DNA of 64,000 nucleotides, from assembly GCF_024323335.1 (NCBI RefSeq), contig NC_066579.1:4727001-4791000 (forward strand). The letters are read 5' to 3'. Below are positions 24,182 to 37,480 of the stretch, piece by piece. This stretch comes from Lathyrus oleraceus. Taxonomy: Eukaryota; Streptophyta; Magnoliopsida; Fabales; Fabaceae. The first letter of the stretch is position 1; the number at the start of each line of letters is the position of its first letter. Under the pieces are notes generated by a model. It had not been told where the DNA came from. It ran no database searches and saw nothing but the letters and a program-made list of their open reading frames with translations. The translations under genes were made by a program, and so were the position numbers.

Positions 24182-25380
24182 CATTCAGTTATTAACAATC
24201 ACTTATCACATTTCTCACTCTCACTGAATTCCTCAAATCTCTCTGAAAATTCTCCCTGAGTTCCTTGAATCTCACTGCAAATTCTCCCTGAAATCTTCAA
24301 CCTCTCAGCATAGTTCTCTCAGTACCAAGCTCTCACACACACGCAACAAAAGTATCATAAAGCAACATCCAACAACACCTACAAACTACATATTGGGAAA
24401 AAAGAAGAAGATAACAGTGTATAAAAGAGTTTGAAGCAATCATGTCTTGGAAGTTTCTCTGGAATTTATGCTTCATCATCATCTTCTTGATTGTAACAAT
24501 CACTGGGACGCATCTCAGTCTCGAAGGTTGGCTCAATCTCATTTTCTTGGAGATGAATCATGTGCTGAACCCCTTTGCCCCTTCCCTTAAACTTGTGTCT
24601 TGGGCTCAGAATAACCTTTGGCCCACTTAAATGCTTACTGCACCTCATGACAACAACGCCACCCCCTTCTGATTGGTCTTTGGGCTTCTCGTAAGCCCGA
24701 ACCAATTTCCAACCATACATCCTGTAAGCCTAGACACACCCCCTACATCCTTTGTCTTTTCTTTTATTTTTCTTTTAAATATTTGTGTTGTTTTTTTTGT
24801 AATATCATCTTGGTTTTTTTCTTGATATATTTTAATACTTGTTTTTTCACGTTTTATTAGGATGTAAAAGTACCTTGAAAAATAATAATATACTTAGTTT
24901 TTCGGTTTTAATTGTTTTTCATTTGATTCATACTCTGAGAAAATAAATAACAAAAATAGCAAACATTAGTTTAGAAATTGATCAATGCTTTTTAGGATAA
25001 TTTTCAATTTAATTTTTTAGAAGATAATAAACATGCCATGTTCATATTAATATTAAGTTAAATTTTAGAATTAACATGCTTTTTTAATGTTGTCATGAAT
25101 TACGTCCTTAAATAAAAATCCACGTGCCTGATTCATACTTTGATCTTACCCATGATTGATTGATTAATTAAAGTTATCTTTGATTAAGTAGTCCTTTGAC
25201 ATATATCTGATTCCCCCATCCAATCAAGTGATCGAAAGCCTCTTGATCACTTGATAGGATTAGTCCTCTGTATTGTCACTACACTAAATCTCAAGTCAGG
25301 CCAAGCCTCATACTTAATATTTTGAAGACTTTGGACATCAAGACTGGATCTCCGATTCATTCAAGCACAACAAAATATTC
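24182..25380. other. Non-coding continuation of the long LTR
   Basis: A C/T-rich stretch with recurring ctccctga and ctctca words (24200-24340) followed by AT-rich DNA. Short open frames here show no recognisable family. Confidence 0.45.
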
Positions 25381-25394
25381 TTCTTCAACACTTG

Positions 25395-25835
25395 ATAGTT
25401 ATGATGAGAACTATACGCCACGAGTCTTAAGTAGTAGATAAGGAATGAGAGGGAGTATCCCTACCCTCATTATGAATATATTTGGATACGGGACACCTGA
25501 CTCAGTTGTTCAAAGTATTCACCTCTACTCATAGACTTTAGTGCAATTCAAATCGAGTGATTGCCAAGTCTTCTTTCCACAGACAACACTGCAACAATCT
25601 TCACGCGTTTTCTTTCCTTGTCAATATAAGAATAAAATAATTTTTGTAAATAAATTCAAAAATACTTAAAAATACGATTTGAAATTGTACGCCATGAGCC
25701 TTAAGAAATGGAGAAGGAATGAGAGGGAGTATTCCTATCCTCATTCTGAATATCTTTGGATACAATACGCTTGACCCAGTTGTTCAAAGTATTCATCTCC
25801 ATTCATAAACTTTAGTACAATTCAAATAAATACAA
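25395..25835. repeat. Imperfect direct duplication inside the long LTR
   Basis: A block from about 25405 (cgccacgagtcttaag, gaatgagagggagtat, gttgttcaaagtattc) to about 25560 is repeated with about 15-20 percent differences at about 25690-25835. A similar pattern of repeated blocks occurs in the LTR at 40.0-40.4 kb, so such duplications seem usual for this LTR type. Confidence 0.65.
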
Positions 25836-26100
25836 TCTTTTAATTTTAAAATCAATCACAATCCATCAAATTCATTTTTTCTTCTGAGGGCATCCATAAC
25901 TTTTTCACAAAGGACATGTTATTTCCGTTCTACCGCAATACAAACAATGCTTAAGTCTCTCACGTACGAGCATACAAGCAACATTTAACCGCTAGAACGC
26001 GAACGTTAAATTTTTTCAATAAAAACAACCAAAAAATTAGTATTTTCTACCACGAACTACGGAACTCTGATATTCTCATAACACTATGGGAACACGTAGG

Positions 26101-27180
26101 CACGAGGGTCCGAATCCTTGGTGAGTACATTAATTATTAAACCCTTTTCCCCTTTATCGTACACAAGTAACCTTTAGATAATTGATCAGTTTATTTTAAT
26201 ACACCATATTTTACTTTGTTCTAAGACATTTTTATAACTTCTTGCAATATTTTCATTACTTTTAATATTTTTTTGAAGTAATGTTTAAATTTTCTTTGAT
26301 TTTATTTATGTTGCTTATTTTTGGAATAAACTAGAGTTTGCTACCTTCTCAATCTGAAGATCATAACATGAGCTACTAGAATCAGATTGACGCATTTTAA
26401 TATGAGGAAAAGTTGAGTGGATAAACTACAAGTTTCAGGTTAAAGTCAAAAGTTGTTTCGGAGTGCAGGAGGATCAAATGATTCGTTTTATGTCCAGACT
26501 TAGTAAAATAATAAGTTTTGGACCGAATTTTATGTTTTTCGGGTCAAATGCTATTAGGGTCCGATTTCCTTTATTATATATTTAAGATAAACTCAATATT
26601 AGAAAAAAGAGATTTTTTTTAGGAATTAAATAGAGGATTAGGATTACATGGTCGGCTAAACTTCAAGGTTAATCTACTCTTTCAAAATTTCATCAAGACT
26701 TTGAGGTTATTATATTATCAGTTTTTATTCAATTCCTTTCAATACTGTTTTGTGTATTATTGTTTGCTTAATTCGAGTTGCATATGATAGTTTTGATTAA
26801 ATTTGATCGATGCATATTCCTTAATTTCACGTGTTAACTTAGCTTATTCGTTAACTTCTCCCGATCTTCAGTCGTCATGCTTAATGCGGAAAATAGAAAT
26901 ATAATTCACATAGTATTGATCATGCTTGTTAATTGATACTATAATCAAATAGGAACTGAATCCTCTTAGAGAATTAATGATATGATAACTGATGATAAGT
27001 CTGAAATTACCAAACCAGTAGATTAATCCATTAATCATAATTATAATCATTTTCTTTATTTTCAATTGCACGAAAACCTAATCCCCCTTTTAGTTTCTTT
27101 CCTTTGGTTAAATTAACTTAGAGTCCTTGTGATACAACTCTAATGTCGCTTCCTTACACTACATTTTTAACAACTCACTT
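26101..27180. other. Non-coding AT-rich part of the long LTR
   Basis: No gene-like frame. Motifs such as CACGAACTACGGAAC and GTAGGCACGAGG just before this stretch recur in the LTRs at 37.0 and 48.4 kb. Confidence 0.45.
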
Positions 27181-27605
27181 TTGACTCGTGTGCGACAACG
27201 AATCAATAGTAACACCCATCCATACAAAGCACAATCAAAACAGTTTCCATTGAGTACAACGTATGTGAGAGGTGCTAATACCTTCCCCTTGAATAACCGA
27301 CTTCCTTACTCTTTTTCCCTTCCCCTGAATTTTATCAATTTTTTTTCTTTCCTTCAGGAATAAATAAAGTTCGGTGGCGAATCTGTTGTATCTTCGAGCG
27401 TGCGATGCGCTTAGGTATTTTTCGCGGTACGACAAAATGGTTGAGTATTATTTATAATTCAATTATATATATCTTAATTGCTTAGAATTATCATAATCAT
27501 TTCATCTTGTGCATGCGTTCATTTTAAAATCATGTGAAAACTTGTTTGAAACATGATTTTAAAGTATTTTTCACTTTTATAAAAGGTGTAACCGGATACA
27601 TAAAC

Positions 27606-28625
27606 GTAAAAATGGTTTTTCAGAAGATTATTTCAAACATTTTGATTTTGGTAAATTGTGACATTTGAAATCGCCATAAAAGCAATTTAAAACAGTCACA
27701 ATTTGCACCGGTAATACCTTAGTTTTTGAAAAAGTATCAGGTATAATCGGTTACACCTTATGGTTATCCGGTTACATACTCGAAAATTTCAAATTTTCAT
27801 GAAAAATCTGATTCCAACGGTTTGCATATTTCATACATCAAATATGACAATGTTTCATGGATATACACTCTTTCGAAAGGGTGTATTACATGTATATATA
27901 CATATGGTTTCAGTTTTTCAAAAAGATACTCTTAGACACAAAACTCTTATATTTCAAAAGATATTCTTTAATATACAACTTTCACATCTCATGATCCAAA
28001 CTAGCTTCTAAAGTTTCAAATATAAAACTTTCTGCATGAACTTTCATACATAGTCATTAAAGTTTCATTTATATTATTCTGAATACTTAGGTATATATGT
28101 TTGAATTGTGATAAATACAAATAGAAGATCAATTAATACATAATTGATTCAAGAGCTATAACTTATGTTACAAACTCATATTTGTGTATACCTTGTTGTC
28201 CAGGATTGTTGGAAACAAGAGAGTGAAAAGAAAATGATTGTTTTCTTTTTCTCCTGTGTTGCTTATGTTAGAAGATTGTAGGATAGATCTTGGTGGAAGA
28301 CTTGTACAAAAATATGACATAATGGGAAATCTCTCATAGAGAGTAAGGGGACTGAAATACTCTCGGATTAATTGTGAGGGGAACCATGATATATCATTGT
28401 GTCCTTTACTTTCTGCATTTATTTTTCAGCATATTTACTTTCATATCAATTCTAAAAAATAAAAAAACTCAGTGCTAACGCTTCAAATTGAGAAAAATCC
28501 AATAAATCTAATTCACCCCTCTCTTAGAAACCGCACATAAACTAACATGTCCCATGATGACATGAGAGTTACATATATTGATGGGAAAATGTTACCTGAC
28601 AATTATAAGGGCAACAAACGTTATA
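27606..28625 (+). repeat. Copia-LTR-like direct repeat, copy 2
   Basis: Second copy of the repeat at 18653-19667, same orientation, 8.95 kb away. It carries CGGTTACACC and GGTTATCCGGTTAC palindrome variants (27738-27775), ATTGTTGGAAACAA and GTGAGGGGAACCA. The two copies may be LTRs of one element whose body was replaced, or two independent insertions. Confidence 0.6.
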
Positions 28626-31213
28626 TGAGTCTGCCTTTGTAACGAATATGAGGAGGCATGCATTAATGGATGATGGATGAGTCAAGCCATATAAATAGGT
28701 GATTCCCTGGATGAAAAGCACATGCAAGAATCGCCTGAGGAAAATACATAAAAGACACTTATAACTAATAATTTAGGGCTCTTTCCAATGCATAACACGG
28801 AAGTAAATCTTTTAATGTTTTTTAGCAAGAATTTTGACGAAATCCTCATGGTCAATATTTCACCATTTTGACTATACCAAAATCATTATTACATAATTCT
28901 TATTACATTTTTATAATTTAATGATGATGTAGAAAATCTAAAATAACACCTATTAATTAAACATCTAGAAGCACCAATATACTGACACTGATGTGATGTA
29001 TATGTAATATATTAAAATAAGATGATTCCCCCACATATCTCTAAGTTAATTACAATAATAAAATCATGCTTATCAACTAATTGCATAAAGCGCATACGAA
29101 TCCAACAATTTTATAAATAGGGGTTTTCGTAGGCATGAACACACAATCAAGAAGATTAAATCACTACACCAAAATATTATAATGAGTGAAATGTAGCCTA
29201 CCTCACTCATTTACTGGTTCTTATTGTAAGTTCACAAAAAAAAAACTATAATATACAAAAAAACAAATTGATATGTATATATTTTGTTGTAATTTTCTTA
29301 TTCTTTACGTTCTATTATAAAGATTTATGAATAAAATTAATTTAATAAAAATGTAATATCTATTAACAATATTATTAAAAATTTTAATCTGTATACAAAA
29401 TTTTTAAATGACAGTCATTTTAAAATAGATATATAAATAATAATGATTCTCAATATATAATGTCTAGATAATGTGTGGGACTTTTATCTTTGAGAGCTTA
29501 ATTATTAGTATTATTCTCATGCACTTGACTGTAGATAATGTTGACACCATCATTATTGAGAGTTAGGTACAGGCGTGCCTAACCTAAGTAGTAGTTTAAT
29601 CAAGAAAGCTCCTTGATGCTAAGCTTGTAGTACTAATAACATGCCAATCATTCGATTTGTGAGGTTGGGAGTGCATTCATTATCCAGATTTCAATTCCTA
29701 ACTTCACTTGGTTGCTTTCATGCTGACAGAATAAACCCACTAATGATGCACCTTTTATTTCTTTCTTTTTTATCAAATTCCCAAACCTAATTATTCTAAA
29801 GAATCTAACTTCTTCTTTGAATAAACATAAACCTGAGAAAATCTATTCATCTATTAGCATAAAGTTTTGGATGAATGTGACGTGTCTCTTACGTAGGTCT
29901 TGCTCTGAATGCCACGGTTAAATACTATCTGAAATTTCACAACCATTTCTTTAAATTGTCAGAGTCAAAAAATGTTGCAGCCAATCCCCCTTATTATATG
30001 ATGATCAAATTTAATAGTATCGAGTTCAGAAAAATATTTGGAGAGAAACTCATATTTTACAGTGAAAAGAGATAAGGTCTGGAAAAAAAAATACTACAAT
30101 ATTATTCATGCAACAAGTTTAATAATGTTCTAGGTGTCACCACGTGTATACAGAAACACTTGAGTTACACATTAAAATAACTTTTTTTTTTTATATATAA
30201 AGAATGAGCATCTTATAAGTGATTTATAATAATGAGTTAGGTTTCCTCTAAAGTAGAATATTTATATAATGATGACAAAGTTTCCAGAATATCAAAAAGA
30301 TAATAATCATAAACTTCTTACTTAGAGTTTGGCAATTGTTTTGAGGATCATATAAAGTAACATGTCATATCAAATAGATATTAGCATAACTATTTGTGAA
30401 ATGAAACCACTTTATGTTAAAGCCCTCGTGGTAACCATAAGTCTAATTATCAATTATATGCCTATAGTTGCGTTACGTCTTAATCCATGTTTATTTTGAT
30501 GGATCCCTTTAATTTTCAATAATGCTAGCAGTTGAGAATGTACAATATTGAGACCCTAGCTATATAGGTTTTGACTATTAAATATCATAAGCATGCCAAA
30601 TAAAATCTTGAAATATTTGCAACATTTTGTGATAGATCTTGTCTATGGTACCTGAAGGACCAGCATGGTTATTATTTAAGAGCAGATAGGGGCATGAAAT
30701 ACAAAGGCTCACATGGTTTGTTTAGCCTAAAAGTGTTGACACCTTCCTTGACAATACTAGTACATTTCATCCCTTTGTTTATAGGAAGGAAACTGATATT
30801 AAAATTATATTTTTCTTATAACTATTGCACGAAAGAAGAATATAAGAAATAGTATAAGAATATATCATTGTTTTCCTTCTCACTAGGATAGTTCAAAAAT
30901 TTTAGCTAACCAGTAAACCGGACCAAATAATTATTAAATAATTGAGCTATTTTTTTAATGGATCGAATCAGTGTTTTTCAACAATTTAAGAACCAAACTC
31001 AATGGTAATTAATCGAATCAAAATTAAAATAATTATATCGAAGTTAATTCATAAAATATGATATTTATGGTATGGTTCAACCAAGAAACCAAATTAAACC
31101 ATAAAAAAATAAATAAAAAATATATTTATTAGATTCGGAAAATAAATACTACGAACAATTCGGTTCGATTTAAAATTTAAAATCAATACACCGAACTAAT
31201 ATCTTAGTTCAAT

Positions 31214-31214
<1 letters not shown>
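28626..31214. other. AT-rich DNA, no recognised gene
   Basis: 2.6 kb with no convincing coding frame on either strand. It holds a promoter-like TTATAAATAGGGG at 29111-29123 and a short inverted repeat at about 29562-29582. It may include unannotated non-coding or very old transposon DNA. Confidence 0.5.
29111..29123 (+). promoter_or_regulatory. Orphan TATA-box-like promoter motif
   Basis: TTATAAATAGGGG followed 30-60 bp later by an A/C-rich leader-like stretch (cacacaatcaagaag). The first ATG downstream (29181) meets a stop after four codons, so no gene can be attached to it. Confidence 0.3.

Positions 31215-31304
<90 letters not shown>
31215..31304. repeat. (TA)n microsatellite, pure, about 90 bp
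   Basis: Uninterrupted TA alternation between aatcca and gggcatg. Confidence 0.95.
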
Positions 31305-31307
<3 letters not shown>

Positions 31308-31859
31308 CATGATGGATGATTCATCATCGAAGATATAGTAAGATATAATCAGTGAAACACATCAAGCCTTGAGGCTATAATTTTAGTAATGAGTCACACG
31401 GTCTCGCTCCATAAGGTAGCGTGATGGGTGACTCATTACTGAGGATGTAGCATGACGTGATGACTTCTCCCCCATGATTTACACGTGTCTTACCTCACCT
31501 AACCTCATTTTGTCCTCTCTATGCATCTCATGTGGTGGCAGGATAATGGATCGAAATTATTGATATTATGTGGACTTGGATCACAATATTTTTATTCAGT
31601 CCACAACCCCTAAGCACAAGATCTACAAATGCAAGTGATTAAGGAAATACATAACAGTTCACACTCTCCTAAGCACCAGGCATGTATGAGCGAAGTCGTT
31701 AAGAAAAGACATGACAATTTAAAGTCCTTCAAGCACGAGGTATGTAGGGAAAATGTGGTTAATGGTGGCGATGTTGTATACATGATAGTGATGCATGATT
31801 AAGGTCGAGTCAATCATGGATGTTCAGTTGATGGAGACAATTTAGTTTACTGATCAAAA
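31305..31859. other. Non-coding stretch with weak internal repeats
   Basis: Related blocks such as gtgatgggtgactcattact / gatggatgattcatcatc and aagcacaagatc / aagcaccaggcatg / aagcacgaggtatg recur, suggesting an old leader region of the Athila-like element that follows. No coding frame. Confidence 0.4.
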
Positions 31860-32654
31860 TATTTGTTTGAAAGTCATTGGGTTTCTTATTAAAGTAATAA
31901 TGATTAAATGTCATGGGAAATCCTTTAATATGGGCCCTCCATTTAATTTCATGCTTGGAAGCAGGGTCCTTGATGTCTTGAATATGTTGACGCGTCATTT
32001 GATAGAGTTTTACTGCCCAAGTCTTATACTGAGGAAATTGATTCAAGTATCATTGCCAACATCTATCAATGGCAAATAAAAAGAGCTACACCTGCCACGA
32101 TTAGTAAGAAACCAATATGAGTACATGAAGTTATTAAGACAAATGTACTTGTTTCTCAGGTGGCCTAGATTTACATGATAAAGGAACTTATGCCGCCGCA
32201 TGGCGTGCCAGTTCTCAAGCCAATAAGTGTCATGACAAATGCAACTAAAGTAATTTGTGTCTATTGTGAAGGTACACATTTTTTTGAGGATTGTTCTGCA
32301 ATATCACATATTTCAATTATATATGTGAGGAAACAACAAATATAATAATCGACATAACAATACATACAACCTTGGATGGAAGAGTCATCCTAATTTTTCA
32401 TGGTCCAACACTAAATATATTGAAGCCTTATGTACCTCAAGCACCACTTGGTTTTTATGCACCTAACACAAATGTGGAAAACTATGGAAACAACTAGATG
32501 GAATCAATTATGAAAATATTCATGCAAGAGACAAAAACCTTTTCTAGCGAAGTAGAGAATCAAATACAAGCTCAAGGGGGGTGAATATCAAAATTTGGAG
32601 ACCCAAATTCAACAATTTTTCACCGCACTTAGCTTTAGGACCAATGGTGCTCTT
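31860..32654 (+). pseudogene. Athila-like Ty3/gypsy gag fragment, part 1
   Basis: Reading across several stops and frame changes, the region shows the Athila gag pattern: DSSIIANIYQWQ (about 32040-32075), then SKKPI and VHEV, then the zinc knuckle CVYCEGTHFFEDC (about 32258-32300), a HPNFSW-like region, and SIMKIFMQETKTF (about 32505-32545) at the coiled-coil segment. Frames are broken, so no product is expected. The fragment is interrupted at 32659 by a solo LTR and continues at 37403 and then at 41088. The upstream LTR and primer site of this element were not found. Confidence 0.72.
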
Positions 32655-32659
32655 GCTTG
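32655..32659. repeat. Target-site duplication GCTTG, left copy
   Basis: Matches 37398-37402 and brackets the solo LTR exactly. Confidence 0.9.
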
Positions 32660-35600
32660 TGTAAGATCCCAATTTTGACCCTAAGATGTCTCATGCTATC
32701 TCATCATAGGCATTATCATTAGGATCACACCTTGGCATCCTCCTTACCCCTCCATTCACTGGGTTTGCATTGAGAGAGATCACCAAACACATTTGATTGT
32801 ATCCTACTTTGTTTTTCATTATTTACTAACCATAATACCAAAAACATGTCAATGTGTAGTTTGTTGCTTTTGTAGGTAGTGTGTATGCTCACCTATGCTC
32901 TATCAAGCTCATATCTAGGGTTTAAGACCCTCAATGCAAGGAGCACAATCAAGAATTGGTTCAAATTTTCTCTTGACATCATATATGGATCCTCATGGTC
33001 TTCACATATCATTTTGATCAAGAAATCACCAAGAGTTTGAAGTTTGTTTGCCTTGGAAACCCTAATTCATCTGGGTATCTTGTGTGACTTCTTCAACAAG
33101 TTTCTTCAACAATTGATCAAATATTTCAAGGGATAATTCACCTTACATCATATTACACATATATGATCCTCCATGAGTCCCAAAAGTCAAGAGAATATCA
33201 AGATAGCAAGATGGTTCATGGTGGTTGACCAGGGAAAGTTAACTGGTCAAAACTAGGGTTCCCTAGACCTTATCTCATACAATTTTTGTCATATGAAAAT
33301 GATTCCAAGATAAAAGTTACTCAAAATCACATTAAAAACAACTTTCATGTTTAATACAAGAGCTAGTTTTGCTTGTAAAGTCATAGTTTATGGTGAAAGA
33401 TTATAGGTTATTTTGTTTGAACCCTAGTTTGGAGGTCAACTTCCCAAGACCATAACTTGATCAATTTTTATGAGATGAAATCAATTCAAACTACATGATC
33501 AAATTCAAGGTGTCTAATTCAATTTTGATGTTTGTAGGAGGTTCAAATTCAACTTGCAAATGCATGTGCCAAGAGGAAACATTATAGGTCATTTTGGGCC
33601 AATACCATTGAACAAGTGATTTTCCTCAACTTCTAAAATACATAACTCCTTCATGACAAATCCAAATTAGGTCCAATTTATTACCAAACTGAATAGGTTT
33701 TAAATAGATACAACTTTTGTGAAGGAACTTTTCTAATTTGAAGTCCATACTAAAAGTTATTCAAGGTGGAAGAAGTGAACATTTGACTTGGGACTTAGAA
33801 AATTTTCAAATATGTTTAATTTCCCAAACTTCCACCTCAAAATTCATCATGATCCAAGATTCAAATTAAAAAGTGTTCAACATGAAAGTTGTTCCATTTG
33901 ATCTCACCTTTCCAAAAAGTCCAAGATCATCTCATTTGGCCAAAGGATGAAGGACTTGCGCATGGGTGCAACATGAAGAACCATTTGGATAATTTCCACT
34001 TCCACTTTTCATACACGATTGCATGGCTTTGTAACATGGTTTCAACATGATTCACACTCAATTTTGGACCTAATTGCATCACTTAATGGGCCTATCACAC
34101 GCCCATGCATGCATGCAAAGAGAATTTCACAAAATTGCCAAATTTGGAAGTGTGTAGAAATCAATCTCATGGCCTATAAATACAACCCTCATTGCTCAGA
34201 ATTAAGGACCTAATGCCCAAGCTTTGAACCTGCAATCCCAAACCCTCAGCATTGAAGGATAAGCTTGAAGGTTTTCTTTGAAAATCGAGTTTCAAATCTC
34301 TATTTGTTTTGAGATTGAAACTCCAAGAGTCCATACCTTTCATTGATCCTAATCACTTCCAACAAGCATCTGAAGCAAGGCCAAGCATAATTGAAAGTAA
34401 GATCGTGCCAATCTGAAGCTCCATTGAAGGTGAATTTTCAGAATTTTCATCTCTTCGATTCTCCCTCAATTCTTCACCATTCCTGTTGATTTTTGGTTGT
34501 CTGAAGTCCTATCAATATAGGAAAGAAGATTGAGTTGCTTTGAGGTCAAATCGAAGCAACTCAGTTCATGATCCTCAAAATTCAAATCCCTGTATCTTTT
34601 TATATACTTGAAATTGGAGAAAATTGAGACCAGATTCGTGCTCCTGAGAATTTTCCCTTCAAATTAGTGTATTCATTTTTCATTTTCCATTGTGTTGAGC
34701 TTGGATCAGACCGGTGGTGGTCACCGGAGAAGATGACCGAAGTTAGGGCTACGGTGGTGCGCTGGATCAATCCAGGTCATCTAATCCGTTTGAAATGTTT
34801 TAATCTCACGCGTCCAATCTGATTACTATGCCTGCAACGTGTTTGACTAAGGACCTTGTGGAATGCGCGCTCCTGGCCATCTGATCTGCCACCTCAATTA
34901 ATGAGGGAGATCAGATGACCCTTATTTTTTTGATTTTTTGATTTTTCCATTTAATCCTTTTATTTTGATTAATTCATATTAATTTCATTTTTAACCCAAA
35001 AAATATGGGACTTTCACCAAAAAATTTCAAATATTTTTCTCTTTCATTTTCTGAATTAAAATTATTTTTTGGATTAATTTTGATATTTTTCATGATTTAA
35101 TTGTTTTTATGCATATTTTTAATTGTTTAAAAATACTTTTGACTTTTCAGAAATTATGATTTTTTTTATCTAAGGTCCTTTGACCTTGTTTGACCTATGA
35201 TAAATCTCTTGGTCATTTATTTGGTGTTTTGAAGAGGTTTTGGGTTTTTGACCAAAAATAATTCAATTTAAATGCATTTTAATTTGATTTTTAATTGATT
35301 AATTATGTAGAAATTATGTTGAACCATTTTTATTGACTTGTGAAGTTTGACTATGTGTTTGGGCCTTGGTCAAGGTTGATTTGACTTTTGTTGGATTAAA
35401 ATCATTGGATTTAGGGGATTGATGAAATGTACATTTCATCTCCCAAAATGAATGAATGATTTTAATTTGATAAAAGTCCTCCCATGACCAATTTGTGTTT
35501 GTCTCATTTTCCCTCCCTCTTCATCTTCAATCCCATTATTTCCCATCCCTTTCATTGACCAATGAAGTCTCAATATCCTAAGGCTAATCGGTTCATCAAT

Positions 35601-37397
35601 AACTCTGTGTTAGATGAACCAATACAAGTATGGATGAGATAGGTCCATCCTTTGATCTTTTTTTGTGTGTGGTATGTTTTAGGAGTATGGTTCATTATAC
35701 CATATCTCTATCATGCATTAACACCAAAATTTCTATTGCCCGACCTCATATAGTTGTGACTTCTACATAAGTCCAATTACGATTGCTTAACATAACGCTA
35801 AATTTTGATCCAAAGGCATATCATTCTAGTAAGTGAGATTGTAAGTATCCCCCCTTTCATGGTATTATGTGGAAACTTGGCCTTTTTTCCTTCCTTTGGG
35901 AGATACCTTGGTTCAAGGATCCATGCTTGTGAATAGAGGGTTGAGTGTTCTCCAAAGAATGACTTAATCAATTGAAAAGCAAAACACCACTGACATCTAA
36001 TCAACTAACATGTGACTAACTTTTATTATTCTTGCTTTTAATTTCAAGTCATTTACTTTATACAATTTAAATTCAAGCCATTTACCATTTCATTTGTCAT
36101 TTACATATTATTTAACTTGCTTATGTTTATGTCATTTTCACTTTGCTCATTTGAGCCATATATTGTGATTATATATATTTATTTGTGTATTTTGCTTGTG
36201 TTTGTGGTCTTAGGATCTTAAAATACTTAATAAACAACAAAAATCCTAAATAATGTTTGTGTGGACTGTTGGATTTGATCTGAACTCTTGGACTTAGAAC
36301 TAGGCAACATTCCCTATGCAAAAGGACTTGGCCAATGCCAACATTTCTGAAACCAAGTTATTGTGATTTGAGCTTCCATCTGATGCAAGTATTGGGATCC
36401 ACATGAATTCATCTACAACATGGTCTTGATACAACTGTTACTTTAAACCTGTGTTTAATGCCTTATTCTGAGCCAATCAAGGAGTATGTCATCCGATACA
36501 TGAGAAGAAGAAGACTATGAAGTTGCTTGCTTGGATGTGGCTATCTTTATTTGATGTCTTTCTCTTTATTTTTGCTACTTGCTTATTGATATTGCTTGAT
36601 TTAAAGTCTAAAGGGAAAGTGGGTTTCTATATGACATTCTTGTCTGTTGGATTGCATCCCATTGGTTAGATCTTTTCAACTCTTAACTTTTAAATTTTTG
36701 CTTAGGATTAGTCTCTTCATCTCCTCCCACTTCTTAAATTTCAAATCTCTACCCCCTTTCAAAAAATTCTTTGCTTGTGATTTCTAAACTTAGACCTTAT
36801 TGCAAATTAGAAACTTTGGCCTTATGCCATTGTATTTTAAAACTCTTTTCTCAATCAAACTTGTAAATGAATCTAATCATATTGACTTAAAATTTCAAAA
36901 GACAAAAAGAACTAACACTCATTCAAACTTTTGGACCCTTTGTGCCTCTTTTAAATTTAAACTTTTGTTAAAAGCAATCCACTCATTTTGAAATTGTTAC
37001 CACGAACTACGAGGTTTTGATCCCTCATTTTTATGTTGGTATGTAGGCACAAGTTCGAAGGTCTTGTCAAACACAAATATAATTAATAAATTCTTTTCTT
37101 ATCCCCACACTCTATTTGTTGCAAACATCTTTTATACCAAAAACACATACACACATAAAAAAGGGCTCCCTAGGAGTACCTAAGATACTTTGGGTGCTAA
37201 CACCTTCCCTCTGTGTAACCAACCCCCTTACCTGTAATCTCTGGTATTTTATTAGTTTTGATTTGAAAACTTCTTATCTTTGGGTTTTGTTCGTACTTTT
37301 CCCTTTTCCTTTGGAAACAATAAAAGTGCGGTGGCGACTCTGGTTTTATTGACGTTAAGTTTATCCATAACTTAATGGTCACGAATTTACCACTACA
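32660..37397 (+). mobile_element. Solo LTR of an Ogre/Tat-type element, 4.7 kb
   Basis: Starts TGTAAGATCCCAATTTTGAC and ends AATTTACCACTACA, flanked by a perfect GCTTG duplication with no internal region, so it is a solo LTR left by LTR-LTR recombination. Near the end it carries GGGTGCTAACACCTTCCCT (37192) and GTGCGGTGGCGACTCTGG (37326-37343), the module shared by the other long LTRs. Internally there are repeated TTGACCAAA / GGTCAA words, C/T-poor AT-rich parts and no protein-coding sequence. The same family, reversed, lies at 48054-49641. Confidence 0.9.
37332..37342 (+). promoter_or_regulatory. PBS-like motif inside solo LTR
   Basis: TGGCGACTCTG is identical to the first 11 bases of the tRNA-Arg-type primer site of the Ogre element at 63816-63832, although it sits 55 bp inside the LTR end. 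Confidence 0.6.
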
Positions 37398-37475
37398 GCT
37401 TGCACTATTGAAACTCTTGCCTCAACTTCGGGTACCAAGAAACATAGACATGAAATGTTATTTCCTTAAGAAATG
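37398..37475 (+). pseudogene. Athila-like gag fragment, part 2, between two solo LTRs
   Basis: Begins with the second GCTTG copy. In one frame it reads NVISLRNGK up to the GTAAG target site at 37476, and the other side of the next solo LTR (41083 on) continues in frame with EYEG. This is the (A/V)xTLRSGKEYEG-like motif of Athila gag. It shows that the 78-bp island belongs to the same element as the fragments at 31.9 and 41.1 kb. Confidence 0.72.
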
Positions 37476-37480
37476 GTAAG
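37476..37480. repeat. Target-site duplication GTAAG, left copy
   Basis: Matches 41083-41087 and brackets the second solo LTR. Confidence 0.9.

Noticed and set aside
24333..24720. Overlapping frames of 62-84 codons on both strands
   Set aside because: No start context, no homology that I recognise, and they fall in the long LTR block.
29560..29585. Short hairpin GTTAGGTAC...GTGCCTAAC considered as a microRNA precursor
   Set aside because: The stem is only about 9 bp; plant microRNA precursors need a much longer paired arm.
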